DNA of 64,000 nt from Solitalea koreensis (GTDB lineage: Bacteria > Bacteroidota > Bacteroidia > Sphingobacteriales > Sphingobacteriaceae). Shown here piece after piece: positions 1-8,381 of the stretch. Location of the stretch: NCBI RefSeq assembly GCF_900182575.1, contig NZ_FXSZ01000010.1, positions 5,809 through 69,808 on the forward strand. Reading direction: 5' to 3'. The notes beneath the pieces were generated by a model. It was given only the letters and a program-made list of their open reading frames with translations. It had not been told where the DNA came from and did no database searches. A program made the translations under genes and the position numbers. The stretch's first letter is position 1, and each line of letters starts with the position of its first letter.

Positions 1-1
1 T

Positions 2-73
2 CGTTTTAGTGAAGATTCACGAAAAAAATACAGCCTGACTGAGGAAGAGAAAATTAAAATCCCTTCCGAATAA
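2..73 (+). CDS. C-terminal end of an unidentified protein (partial)
   Basis: An open frame enters from the left edge and ends at TAA 71-73, giving 23 charged residues ending in IKIPSE. Only the tail of the gene is in the window, so no family can be named. It could also be a chance frame; there is no second line of support. Confidence 0.35.
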   Translation, partial: RFSEDSRKKYSLTEEEKIKIPSE

Positions 74-622
74 CATCTATATATCGAAATACAATGGTTC
101 ATACAAGGTAAGAAAGGACAGCATTAGAGAAAAAAGCCCCCCTTGGAGAAGTTCGTTCTATAAAATCCATTTTGGACTGCCTGACAGCAACGTAGACGAA
201 TCAATTAGTCCATATAAATCATAAATTATTAATAGTGAATTATATACAAGTATTGCTCATTAAACAGTACAGATAACTTTCTAAATCTTAATTGATTAGA
301 AAGTTGGACGTAAGATGTTAATGAAAGGAAGTAGAAAAGATTTTTGTGTAGTGATGAATTTTATGATACAGGGCTAATTCGCACACCCCTTTAAACACCA
401 AAATTTGATATATTTACAGCCTAAAAATATCCCCAATTAATATCTCATATTTTTTATAAGTAGTATAACTTGGACAGAAGCAACTTTTGCTTAAATTTGC
501 TAAATTGAGAATAGTAAACTAAAGTTGGTTTAGTTTTTAATCGTGATCCATAAAGTTTCGTTAATCCACGATCAGAAATTGTAAATTGTACCTTTAACTG
601 AATTCACCACAATCTTTATTTC
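74..622. other. intergenic stretch with two AT-rich hairpins
   Basis: No convincing gene is seen in these 549 bases. A perfect 10-bp inverted repeat lies at 275-284 and 296-305. An 8-bp stem at 516-523/529-536 followed by TTTAA could act as a weak terminator or lie in the leader of the next gene. The rest is AT-rich with nothing recognisable. Confidence 0.4.
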
Positions 623-1372
623 ATGTCTAAACAACAACAGGTTAATCAACCTTTCGATTATAATGCAACTCGTGAACGTCTCCTTATGTCTGAATATGGA
701 CGCAATGTTCAAAATATGATCAACCATGTACTTACCTTAACTGATAAAGAAGAACGAAATAGATATGCACAGGCAGTTATCGAGTTGATGGGGCAATTAA
801 ACCCACATTTACGAGATGTTACAGATTTTAAACATAAACTTTGGGATCATTTATTCATCATCTCTGATTTTAAATTGGATGTTGATTCTCCATTCCCGGT
901 ACCTTCCCGCGAATCAATAAATGCTAAACCTAAAATGATCAGATATCCTGCTAATCATATAAAATTCAAACACTACGGTAAAACTGTAGAATATATGATA
1001 GAAAGGGCTAAGACAATCGAAGATCCAAAACGAAAAGCCGTATTTGTAGCCTCTATCGCTAATTTCATGAAATTGGCATACGTAACCTGGAATAAAGATC
1101 TGGTGAGTGATGAAACGATCATCAACGATTTGAAGCAGCTTTCGAATGGCGAACTGGAACTGGCAGAAAATACCAATCTTAACAGGGTGGACTATAAAAC
1201 TGTTAGCCGACAAACCAGCAACCGTGATACTAAAGAATCTTCGGCTGGCGGCCGTGATCGCGACAGAAGCAGTAATCGCGGCGACAAGCGTGATTTCGAT
1301 AAAAATCGCGGAGGTGGATTTCAACAAAACAATCGCAATCGCCAGCAAGGTAATAACAAACGTAGCTACTAA
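623..1372 (+). CDS. DUF4290 family protein
   Basis: The 249-residue protein matches my memory of the DUF4290 family, a Bacteroidota-specific cytoplasmic protein of unknown function commonly found just before murA, as here (58 bp gap, same strand, likely one transcript). Residues about 1-190 form the helical conserved domain, with the family-like NPHLRDVTDFKHKLWDH stretch. From about residue 200 to the end the chain becomes a low-complexity tail rich in Arg, Gly, Asn and Asp (RDRDRSSNRG, RGGGFQQNNRNR), which resembles RNA-binding RGG-type tails; that role is an inference. No signal peptide or membrane segment is present. The ATG at 623 is the first in frame. Confidence 0.85.
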   Translation: MSKQQQVNQPFDYNATRERLLMSEYGRNVQNMINHVLTLTDKEERNRYAQAVIELMGQLNPHLRDVTDFKHKLWDHLFIISDFKLDVDSPFPVPSRESINAKPKMIRYPANHIKFKHYGKTVEYMIERAKTIEDPKRKAVFVASIANFMKLAYVTWNKDLVSDETIINDLKQLSNGELELAENTNLNRVDYKTVSRQTSNRDTKESSAGGRDRDRSSNRGDKRDFDKNRGGGFQQNNRNRQQGNNKRSY

Positions 1373-1430
1373 TAGTTAATCTAAATAACAGCTACCCTAT
1401 CTAGTATTAAACACACACTTACATATACAA

Positions 1431-2738
1431 ATGAGCGCATTCGAAATTATCGGAGGTAAAAAATTAAAAGGAGAAATTACTCCACAGGGCGCTAAAAATG
1501 AAGCTTTACAAATCCTGTCGGCAGTATTATTAACAGATGAAAAAGTAACGATTTCTAACATTCCTGATATTGTGGATGTTAACAAGCTTATTCAATTGTT
1601 AGGTGATTTAGGAGTAGATATCGAACGCTTATCAAAAGACAGCTATACCTTCCAGGCTAAAAACATCAACCTTGATTTCATGAATTCTGATGATTTCAAG
1701 AAAAAAGGTGGAGGATTACGTGGTTCAATCATGATTGTAGGCCCGCTTTTAGCTCGATTTGGAAAAGCATTTATTCCCAAACCTGGTGGCGATAAAATTG
1801 GCCGTCGTCGTTTAGACACTCACTTTCTGGGTTTTGAAAAACTAGGTGCAAAGTTCCATTATGATGCCCAAGACAACTTTTTCAGCGTAGATGCAACCGA
1901 CTTAAAAGGTTGTTATATGCTGCTTGATGAAGCATCGGTTACCGGTACTGCAAACGTAGTGATGGCAGCAGTATTAGCAAAAGGGGTTACCACCATTTAT
2001 AATGCAGCCTGCGAACCATATCTTCAGCAATTATGCAAAATGCTGAACAGAATGGGGGCTAAAATTAGCGGCATTGGCTCTAACCTGCTCACCGTTGAAG
2101 GTGTAACGAAACTTGGAGGAACCGAGCATCGCATGCTACCGGATATGATCGAGATCGGTAGTTTTATCGGTCTTGCTGCGATGACCAAATCAGAAATAAC
2201 CATTAAAGATGTATGTTATGAGGAATTAGGGGTTATTCCTGAAACATTCAAACGATTAGGAATTAAACTAGAGCGTCGTGGTGATGATATATTCATTCCT
2301 TCACAAGATGTATACGAAATAGATACTTTTATTGATGGCTCTATCCTTACAATTGCTGATGCACCTTGGCCAGGCTTCACCCCTGATCTACTAAGTATTG
2401 TTTTGGTTGTGGCAACTCAGGCTAAAGGAACCGTATTGATTCATCAAAAAATGTTTGAAAGCCGTTTGTTCTTCGTTGATAAACTTATCGACATGGGTGC
2501 TCAAATCATTCTTTGTGATCCTCACCGTGCAAACGTAATCGGACTTGGACGCAGAAATTCATTACGAGGTATTTCTATGACATCTCCAGATATTCGTGCC
2601 GGTGTATCTTTACTTATTGCAGCACTATCAGCCGAAGGCAAAAGCACAATATATAATATTGAACAGATTGATCGCGGATATCAGGATATTGAACAACGCT
2701 TACAAGCAATTGGTGCAAACATTAAACGCATAGACTAA
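1431..2738 (+). CDS. murA: UDP-N-acetylglucosamine 1-carboxyvinyltransferase (MurA)
   Basis: MurA transfers enolpyruvate from phosphoenolpyruvate to UDP-GlcNAc, the first committed step of peptidoglycan synthesis in the cytoplasm. The 435-residue length fits the family, and the EPSP-synthase-like fold is recognisable from the N-terminal IIGGKKLKGEI and QGAKNEAL motifs (Lys22/Asn23 region). The loop that normally reads PGGC carries PGGD here, so the catalytic Cys (Cys115 in E. coli) is Asp121 (codon at 1791-1793). Asp at this place is known from Mycobacterium and Chlamydia MurA and confers insensitivity to fosfomycin. The gene follows the DUF4290 gene and probably shares its transcript. Confidence 0.96.
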   Translation: MSAFEIIGGKKLKGEITPQGAKNEALQILSAVLLTDEKVTISNIPDIVDVNKLIQLLGDLGVDIERLSKDSYTFQAKNINLDFMNSDDFKKKGGGLRGSIMIVGPLLARFGKAFIPKPGGDKIGRRRLDTHFLGFEKLGAKFHYDAQDNFFSVDATDLKGCYMLLDEASVTGTANVVMAAVLAKGVTTIYNAACEPYLQQLCKMLNRMGAKISGIGSNLLTVEGVTKLGGTEHRMLPDMIEIGSFIGLAAMTKSEITIKDVCYEELGVIPETFKRLGIKLERRGDDIFIPSQDVYEIDTFIDGSILTIADAPWPGFTPDLLSIVLVVATQAKGTVLIHQKMFESRLFFVDKLIDMGAQIILCDPHRANVIGLGRRNSLRGISMTSPDIRAGVSLLIAALSAEGKSTIYNIEQIDRGYQDIEQRLQAIGANIKRID

Positions 2739-2747
2739 TATGATTAG

Positions 2748-2780
2748 GCAGAGAAAGCTACTCTTTTCAACTTTCTCTGC
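2748..2780 (+). terminator. hairpin after murA, possible weak terminator
   Basis: A perfect 10-bp stem (2748-2757 with 2771-2780) lies 9 bp after the murA stop. It is followed only by TTAAAT rather than a clean T run, so read-through into the downstream gene is plausible. Confidence 0.45.
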
Positions 2781-2796
2781 TTAAATCTAAATTTTA

Positions 2797-3441
2797 ATGG
2801 AACAACTCTACATTTTCGCAATAGCTTTTATTGCCAGCTTTATAGGATCAATACAATTGGGTCCTGTCAATCTAACCATACTTCAAACTTCTGTAAATAA
2901 AAATTTCACGGCTGCTTTCTATGCTGCTGTGGGAGGTTGTCTACCTGAAATTATTTATGCGGCCATAGCTGTAGCCGGAACCAGTTTGATCGCTCCCGAT
3001 GGCTGGTTTATGAAATATGCCGGTTTCATAATGGTTCCTTTACTATTGGGACTGGGTATTCATAAAATAAGAAGTAAATCAACGACTGAAGAAACTAAAT
3101 TAGATCTCCCGGATTCTAAAGTTGGCGACTTTAGCAAAGGATTTATGCTTTCTATTCTTAATCCACTCCTGCTTCCTTATTGGAGCTCGGTATTAATTTA
3201 TAATACCAGTTTGAATGTAATTTCACTTGACAATCCCATTGACAAAACTTTATTTGTTTTTGGAGCGGCTGCAGGTGCATTAGGTTTGTTGATGCTTTTT
3301 GCCTGGTTTGGTCATTGGAAAAAAGAGAAGATCAATAAACTTGTAAATGGCAATATTAATAAGTCTATAGGTTACATTTTCATCGCATTAGCAGGCATTC
3401 AATTAGTGGTTCTAATACTCAGATTGCGCCATTTAATTTAA
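2797..3441 (+). CDS. LysE family translocator
   Basis: A 214-residue inner-membrane protein with about six hydrophobic segments. The N-terminal region contains the LysE/RhtB-type signature GPVNLTILQTS right after the first helix. Members export amino acids or related small solutes; the substrate cannot be read from sequence. It starts 16 bp after the murA hairpin on the same strand, so it may be co-transcribed by read-through. Length is typical of the family. No accessory domain or regulator lies next to it. Confidence 0.8.
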   Translation: MEQLYIFAIAFIASFIGSIQLGPVNLTILQTSVNKNFTAAFYAAVGGCLPEIIYAAIAVAGTSLIAPDGWFMKYAGFIMVPLLLGLGIHKIRSKSTTEETKLDLPDSKVGDFSKGFMLSILNPLLLPYWSSVLIYNTSLNVISLDNPIDKTLFVFGAAAGALGLLMLFAWFGHWKKEKINKLVNGNINKSIGYIFIALAGIQLVVLILRLRHLI

Positions 3442-3586
3442 CCGCCTTTTTACTTTTTTGAGGAACTTTAAGTAATCATTCCATTTCAATTACAAACTGA
3501 TTTGAAATAAATTAGTTACAAATGGCTATAGTTACATCTCATGTTATATATTTAGTCCCTAATTAAATACCATTTTACTATTCAAT

Positions 3587-4768
3587 ATGAACTTAAAAAA
3601 ATTCTTAATTATTCCTATGGTTGGTATAGCTCTTGGTGCTAATGCCCAAGATGATCTTATCAACAAATTAAAAGATAACAAAAGTGCAAGCGGAAGATCG
3701 GGTTTTCAATTTACAACCGTAATAAATGCAGAGGCTACTTCAGTAAAAAACCAAGGTAGTTCAGGTACTTGCTGGAGCTACTCAACAAATTCATTTTTGG
3801 AGTCGGAAATGATTCGTATGGGCAAACAACCGGTTGACCTGGCCGAGATTTTTACAGCCCGTAATGCTTATATTGAAAAAGGTGTTAATTATGTTCGTAT
3901 GCACGGAGCAATCAGTCTTGGTGACGGTGGCGCATGTCATGATGTAATTAATATGTATGCTAAATATGGAGCATTACCTCAAGAAGTTTATACCGGACTA
4001 AATTACGGCACAAAAACAAACAACTTTGCAGAGATGGGCTCATTAAGAGAGGCTGTTCTTGCTGCAGTTGTAAAAAATCCTAGTTTAACTCCAAACTGGA
4101 AAAAAGCATACACTGCAATGATCGATTCATACTTGGGTGAAGTTCCAGCTAAATTCGATTACAAAGGTAAAACATACACTCCGCTAACATTTGCAAAAGA
4201 AGTAGTGGGTATTAATCCGAAAGATTATGTTGAATTATCATCTTTCAGCTCTAATCCTTATTACGAAAAAATGACCTTAATGGTACCTGATAACTGGTCT
4301 TTAGATCAGATTTATAACATCAAAATGGATGATATGATCAATACCATTGATAATGCATTGAAAAAAGGATATACCATTGCCTGGGCAACAGATGTAAGTG
4401 AAAAATACTTTAGCTGGAAAAATGGTGTTGCATATGTACCTGCAACCAATTTTGATAATATGACGCCTGAGGAAAAAGCAACCATGTTCAGCGGCCCAAA
4501 ACCAGAAATGGAAATTACTGAAGCAATGCGTCAACAAGCTTTTGATAATTACTCAACTACCGATGATCACGGTATGCAAATTACCGGTATTGCCAAAGAT
4601 CAAACTGGTAAAGAGTACTACATTGTAAAAAATTCTTGGGGAGAAAGCAATGATTACAAAGGTTATTTGTATGTATCTAAAAACTTCGTGAAATACAAAA
4701 CCACAGCTTTCTTATTACACAAAGATGGTATTCCTGCTGACTTAAGAAGCAAATTGAACATTAAATAG
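3587..4768 (+). CDS. secreted C1 (papain/bleomycin hydrolase-like) cysteine peptidase
   Basis: The 393-residue protein starts with a signal peptide (MNLKKFLIIPMVGIALGANA, cut near Ala20), so it is exported. The papain-type catalytic set is visible: Gln56 in NQGSSG, nucleophile Cys62 in GTCWSYS, His328 in DDHGMQITG and Asn349 in VKNSWG. The spacing, with a long insert between Cys and His, resembles the bleomycin hydrolase/PepC branch rather than cathepsins. Unlike cytosolic PepC it carries a signal sequence, which is common for Bacteroidota homologues. It stands alone, with its own terminator downstream. Confidence 0.88.
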   Translation: MNLKKFLIIPMVGIALGANAQDDLINKLKDNKSASGRSGFQFTTVINAEATSVKNQGSSGTCWSYSTNSFLESEMIRMGKQPVDLAEIFTARNAYIEKGVNYVRMHGAISLGDGGACHDVINMYAKYGALPQEVYTGLNYGTKTNNFAEMGSLREAVLAAVVKNPSLTPNWKKAYTAMIDSYLGEVPAKFDYKGKTYTPLTFAKEVVGINPKDYVELSSFSSNPYYEKMTLMVPDNWSLDQIYNIKMDDMINTIDNALKKGYTIAWATDVSEKYFSWKNGVAYVPATNFDNMTPEEKATMFSGPKPEMEITEAMRQQAFDNYSTTDDHGMQITGIAKDQTGKEYYIVKNSWGESNDYKGYLYVSKNFVKYKTTAFLLHKDGIPADLRSKLNIK

Positions 4769-4814
4769 TCAAATCCTTGAATCGTCCTGAAATAGGTTGA
4801 CAGATTTTATACTA

Positions 4815-4844
4815 ATCCCGGTTATGCAAGTGACCGGGATTTTT
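4815..4844 (+). terminator. rho-independent terminator after the C1 peptidase gene
   Basis: Perfect 8-bp stem ATCCCGGT/ACCGGGAT (4815-4822 with 4833-4840) followed by TTTT. It lies 46 bp after the peptidase stop. Confidence 0.8.
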
Positions 4845-4885
4845 GTTGGTAAACACTTTCTGGTGTTTTCTGTTTCGAAAAAAAG

Positions 4886-4918
4886 CCTGTCATATATTAC
4901 TACTGACAGGTTTTTTTT
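4886..4918. terminator. bidirectional terminator between convergent genes
   Basis: 7-bp stem CCTGTCA/TGACAGG (4886-4892 with 4904-4910), followed by eight T on the plus strand and preceded by an A-rich run. It therefore suits both the peptidase transcript and the minus-strand gene ending at 4929. Confidence 0.75.
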
Positions 4919-4928
4919 ATGCTGCGCA

Positions 4929-6284
4929 TTAAAGATTAGAAATTATATCAAGTTGGGTAATAATATGGTATTTCCCATCTTCCAACCGAACTAAAACGGC
5001 CCGGTGACCATGGTTAATGTATTTTGTTACCTTCTTAATGGAATCATCACTACTAACTTCAGGTAACGGAGGTAACATTACATCTTCTACTAATGTATTA
5101 GCGTTGATATTCTCTCCCACTATCAGCCGAAACAAATGACTTTCATCAAGCACTCCTTCAAAAGCATTATTTTTTATCACCGGAATTTGAGAAATTCCAT
5201 ACTTTCTCAATTTCTCAATTGCATTACCTACCGGTTCACCTGAACCAATAGTTACAAGCGCAGCAGGATGATCTTTGACCAAATCTTTAGCTGTTTTAAA
5301 CTCTTCTTGTAAGAAACCACGTTCTCTCATCCAATCGTCGTTAAACATCTTACCTAAATAACGAGTACCATGGTCATGAAAAATTACAACAACAACGTCA
5401 TCCTTAGTTAACTGATCTTTTAATTGCATTAAACCTGCAATGGCCGCACCCGCTGAATTTCCAACAAAAATCCCCTCTTTTTTCACAATTTCACGCGTAA
5501 ATAGAGCAGCATCTTTATCACTCACCTTCTCAAAATGATCAATTAAGCTGAAATCAACATTCAGCGGAAGAAAATCTTCCCCAATCCCCTCAGTGATATA
5601 TGGATAGATTTCATTTTTGTCAAATATTCCGGTTTCTTTGTACTTTTTAAATACAGAACCGTAAGTATCAATTCCCCATATTTTAATATTAGGATTTTTT
5701 TCTTTCAGGTATTTTCCTGCCCCACAAATGGTTCCACCGGTTCCCACACCAACCACCAAGTGGGTAATTTTTCCATCTGTCTGTTCCCAAATTTCAGGTC
5801 CTGTTTGCTCGTAATGAGCTATCGAGTTCGACAGATTATCATATTGATTAGCTTTCCATGAATTTGGCGTTTCGTTTACTAATCTGGTAGAAACTGAGTA
5901 ATACGAACGAGGATCTTCAGGATCAACATTCGTAGGGCAAACAATAACTTCTGCACCAAAAGCCTTCAATGCATCCACTTTTTCTTTTGATTGTTTATCA
6001 GTAGTAGTGAAAATACATTTATATCCTTTAATTATAGCAGCAATTGCCAAACCCATCCCCGTATTACCGGAAGTTCCTTCAATAATAGTATAACCAGGTT
6101 TAAGTTTTCCGGCTTTCTCGGCATCTTCTATCATCTTTAAAGCCATTCTGTCTTTTATTGAGTTCCCGGGATTAAAAGTCTCAACTTTAGCTAAAACAAT
6201 AGCAGGAATATCCTCAACAAGTTTATTCAATTTAACCATTGGGGTATTACCAATCGTCTCAAGTATATTATTACAATATTTCAT
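4929..6284 (-). CDS. cystathionine beta-synthase / cysteine synthase with CBS-domain pair
   Basis: A 451-residue fold-type II PLP enzyme. Lys44 in NPGNSIKDRMA binds PLP, followed by the substrate loop EGTSGNTG and the phosphate-binding loop VGTGGTICGAG. Residues about 335-451 form a Bateman (paired CBS) module. That architecture is characteristic of cystathionine beta-synthase (serine plus homocysteine to cystathionine); cysteine synthases normally lack the CBS pair. The CBS pair often binds adenosyl ligands, so allosteric control is likely but not shown. The gene is monocistronic, facing the C1 peptidase gene across two terminators. Bacterial members of this architecture are variously annotated, so the exact substrate is uncertain. 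Confidence 0.88.
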   Translation of the reverse strand: MKYCNNILETIGNTPMVKLNKLVEDIPAIVLAKVETFNPGNSIKDRMALKMIEDAEKAGKLKPGYTIIEGTSGNTGMGLAIAAIIKGYKCIFTTTDKQSKEKVDALKAFGAEVIVCPTNVDPEDPRSYYSVSTRLVNETPNSWKANQYDNLSNSIAHYEQTGPEIWEQTDGKITHLVVGVGTGGTICGAGKYLKEKNPNIKIWGIDTYGSVFKKYKETGIFDKNEIYPYITEGIGEDFLPLNVDFSLIDHFEKVSDKDAALFTREIVKKEGIFVGNSAGAAIAGLMQLKDQLTKDDVVVVIFHDHGTRYLGKMFNDDWMRERGFLQEEFKTAKDLVKDHPAALVTIGSGEPVGNAIEKLRKYGISQIPVIKNNAFEGVLDESHLFRLIVGENINANTLVEDVMLPPLPEVSSDDSIKKVTKYINHGHRAVLVRLEDGKYHIITQLDIISNL

Positions 6285-6478
6285 TCGAACTATTCTAAAT
6301 TGGAGTTGTATATAACACTAAATTCCGCAAAAAATCTGCCTACTGCAACTGTTATTATTTTAAAGATCAGAGTTAAAATAATAAATACTTCTTTATCTTA
6401 AATAAATAGAAATTAATCTTGATATTATTAACTTAGACAGACATGTAGAAATCTAAAGAAAAACAAATTTCGCGCTTA

Positions 6479-8275
6479 ATGGATGTTCATAAAAAAATAT
6501 TAGTTGAAGTAGCCTGGGAAGTTTGTAACCAGGTTGGCGGTATCTATACTGTAATTCGTTCTAAGGCCCCTTCAATGGTTGAATTATGGGGTGATAATTA
6601 TTGCCTTATAGGTCCACTCTTTCCCAATAAAATGCCCGCCGAATTTGAACCAACTGATAACTATAACGATGCATTTGGACGAGCTGTTTTAAAAATGCAG
6701 AAACTTGGATTAGAGGTCCATTATGGAACGTGGCTAGTTTCTGGAAAGCCCAAGGTCATATTAATGAACTTTTCGAAAGTTTATGAACGGCTAAATGAGG
6801 TGAAATACTTTTTATGGTCTAATCATCAAATCGATACTAAACAATATGATGAACTTGTCGATCAAACAATCGCTTTGGGAGAGATGGTTCGTATATTTTT
6901 AGAAAAATTATCAGAACCTGGAACAACCACAAAGAAAGTTCATGCTCACTTTCACGAATGGATGGTTGGTACACCAATACCTCAAATAAAAAAACAAAAA
7001 CTTCCAATAAAAACTGTATTTACTACACACGCAACGCAGTTAGGCCGGTATCTGGCCATGGATGTTCCTGATTTTTATGACATTCTGCCTAAAGTAGATT
7101 GGCTAAAAGAAGCGAATAGATTTGGGGTACTTTCAAAAGTGCTCATTGAACGTGCAGCCTCTCAGGATGCAGACATATTTACTACGGTGAGTGATATTAC
7201 GGCACAAGAATGCGAAATATTAGTTGGACGAAAACCTGAGGTCATAACACCAAATGGTTTAAATATTGAACGCTTCGTAGCCCTCCATGAATTCCAAAAT
7301 CTACATCTCGAATACAAACAGAAGATTAACCAGTTTGTTATGGGACACTTCTTTCATAGCTATTCCTTTGATCTGGAAAAAACCCTTTACTTTTTTACAT
7401 CAGGACGTTTTGAGTACACAAACAAGGGATTTGATATTACCATAGATGCAATTAATAGTCTCAATAAAAAAATGCAAAAGTCGGGTATTGATATGACTGT
7501 TGTTCTGTTTATCGTTACTAACCGTCCTACCTATTCTATTAACTCGAAAGCGCTCCAATCGCGGGCTATTATGGAAGAAGTACGTGATACCTGTACTGCA
7601 ATCAGGAAACAAGTTGGCGAGCGTTTATTCTATTCCTCGGCTTACAATCCTGATCAGAAAATGCCTTCCCTCAATGATTTCGTGGATGAGTACTGGAAAC
7701 TAAGATTAAGGCGAACCCTCATGTCCTGGAAAAATGATGAATTACCCTATGTAGTCACCCATGACTTAGTGGATCAGGAACATGACGCAATTCTTAATCA
7801 TCTGAAAAGTTTGAAGCTAGCAAACGATAAAAATGACAAAGTAAAAATTGTTTATCACCCTGACTTCATCTCGTCTACAAATCCATTATTCGGAATGGAG
7901 TATCATCAATTTGTAAGAGGCTGTCATTTAGGCATTTTTCCTAGTTACTACGAGCCTTGGGGGTATACGCCACTTGAATGTATCGCCAGTGGAATTCCTA
8001 CAGTTACAAGTGACCTATCAGGGTTTGGCGATTATGTACAAAATTATCTCCCCTATGAAGAAGCAAATGGCATCTACATGCTAAAACGACGCCATAATGA
8101 TTATGCAAAATCAACCGAAACGCTAGCCAATATGCTATTCTCCTTCGTTCAATTAACGCGTCGTGAGCGTATAACACAGCGAAATGTTGTTGAAAATTCA
8201 GCCGAAAATTTCTCCTGGAATTACTTAATCAAATATTACATGGATGCATATAAGATGATCCTCGAAGATGAATAA
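6479..8275 (+). CDS. GT3-type (eukaryotic-like) glycogen synthase
   Basis: The 598-residue protein opens with ILVEVAWEVCNQVGGIYTV, close to the start of fungal and animal glycogen synthases (family GT3), not to bacterial ADP-glucose GlgA (GT5). Further GT3 marks are AHFHEWMVG (about residue 160) and the C-terminal PSYYEPWGYTPLEC, which carries the catalytic glutamate region. GT3 enzymes extend alpha-1,4-glucan using UDP-glucose, so this gene probably builds glycogen in the cytoplasm. The regulatory phosphorylation tails of the animal enzymes are absent. It is a single gene with its own terminator. A GH15 glucan/trehalose hydrolase gene lies elsewhere in the window (41.6 kb). Confidence 0.87.
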   Translation: MDVHKKILVEVAWEVCNQVGGIYTVIRSKAPSMVELWGDNYCLIGPLFPNKMPAEFEPTDNYNDAFGRAVLKMQKLGLEVHYGTWLVSGKPKVILMNFSKVYERLNEVKYFLWSNHQIDTKQYDELVDQTIALGEMVRIFLEKLSEPGTTTKKVHAHFHEWMVGTPIPQIKKQKLPIKTVFTTHATQLGRYLAMDVPDFYDILPKVDWLKEANRFGVLSKVLIERAASQDADIFTTVSDITAQECEILVGRKPEVITPNGLNIERFVALHEFQNLHLEYKQKINQFVMGHFFHSYSFDLEKTLYFFTSGRFEYTNKGFDITIDAINSLNKKMQKSGIDMTVVLFIVTNRPTYSINSKALQSRAIMEEVRDTCTAIRKQVGERLFYSSAYNPDQKMPSLNDFVDEYWKLRLRRTLMSWKNDELPYVVTHDLVDQEHDAILNHLKSLKLANDKNDKVKIVYHPDFISSTNPLFGMEYHQFVRGCHLGIFPSYYEPWGYTPLECIASGIPTVTSDLSGFGDYVQNYLPYEEANGIYMLKRRHNDYAKSTETLANMLFSFVQLTRRERITQRNVVENSAENFSWNYLIKYYMDAYKMILEDE

Positions 8276-8317
8276 TTTTCGTTTCGCTAAGAACTATTTG
8301 ATCAAGCCAAAAAATAA

Positions 8318-8358
8318 AGAAACCCGGAGTGCTTAAACACTACCGGGTTTCTCTTTTA
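8318..8358. terminator. bidirectional terminator between glycogen synthase and OmpA-family genes
   Basis: Perfect 10-bp stem AGAAACCCGG/CCGGGTTTCT (8318-8327 with 8343-8352), T-rich on the plus side and A-rich before it. It serves both convergent genes. Confidence 0.85.
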
Positions 8359-8381
8359 TTGGAAACGTTTTTTAACCTTGA

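Noticed and set aside
914..1348. Minus-strand frames opposite the DUF4290 gene
   Set aside because: Shadow frames of a strong coding gene, low-complexity Ile/Phe/Ser text.
4797..4994. 65-residue plus-strand frame after the C1 peptidase
   Set aside because: Crosses two terminators and starts inside a hairpin; no family match.
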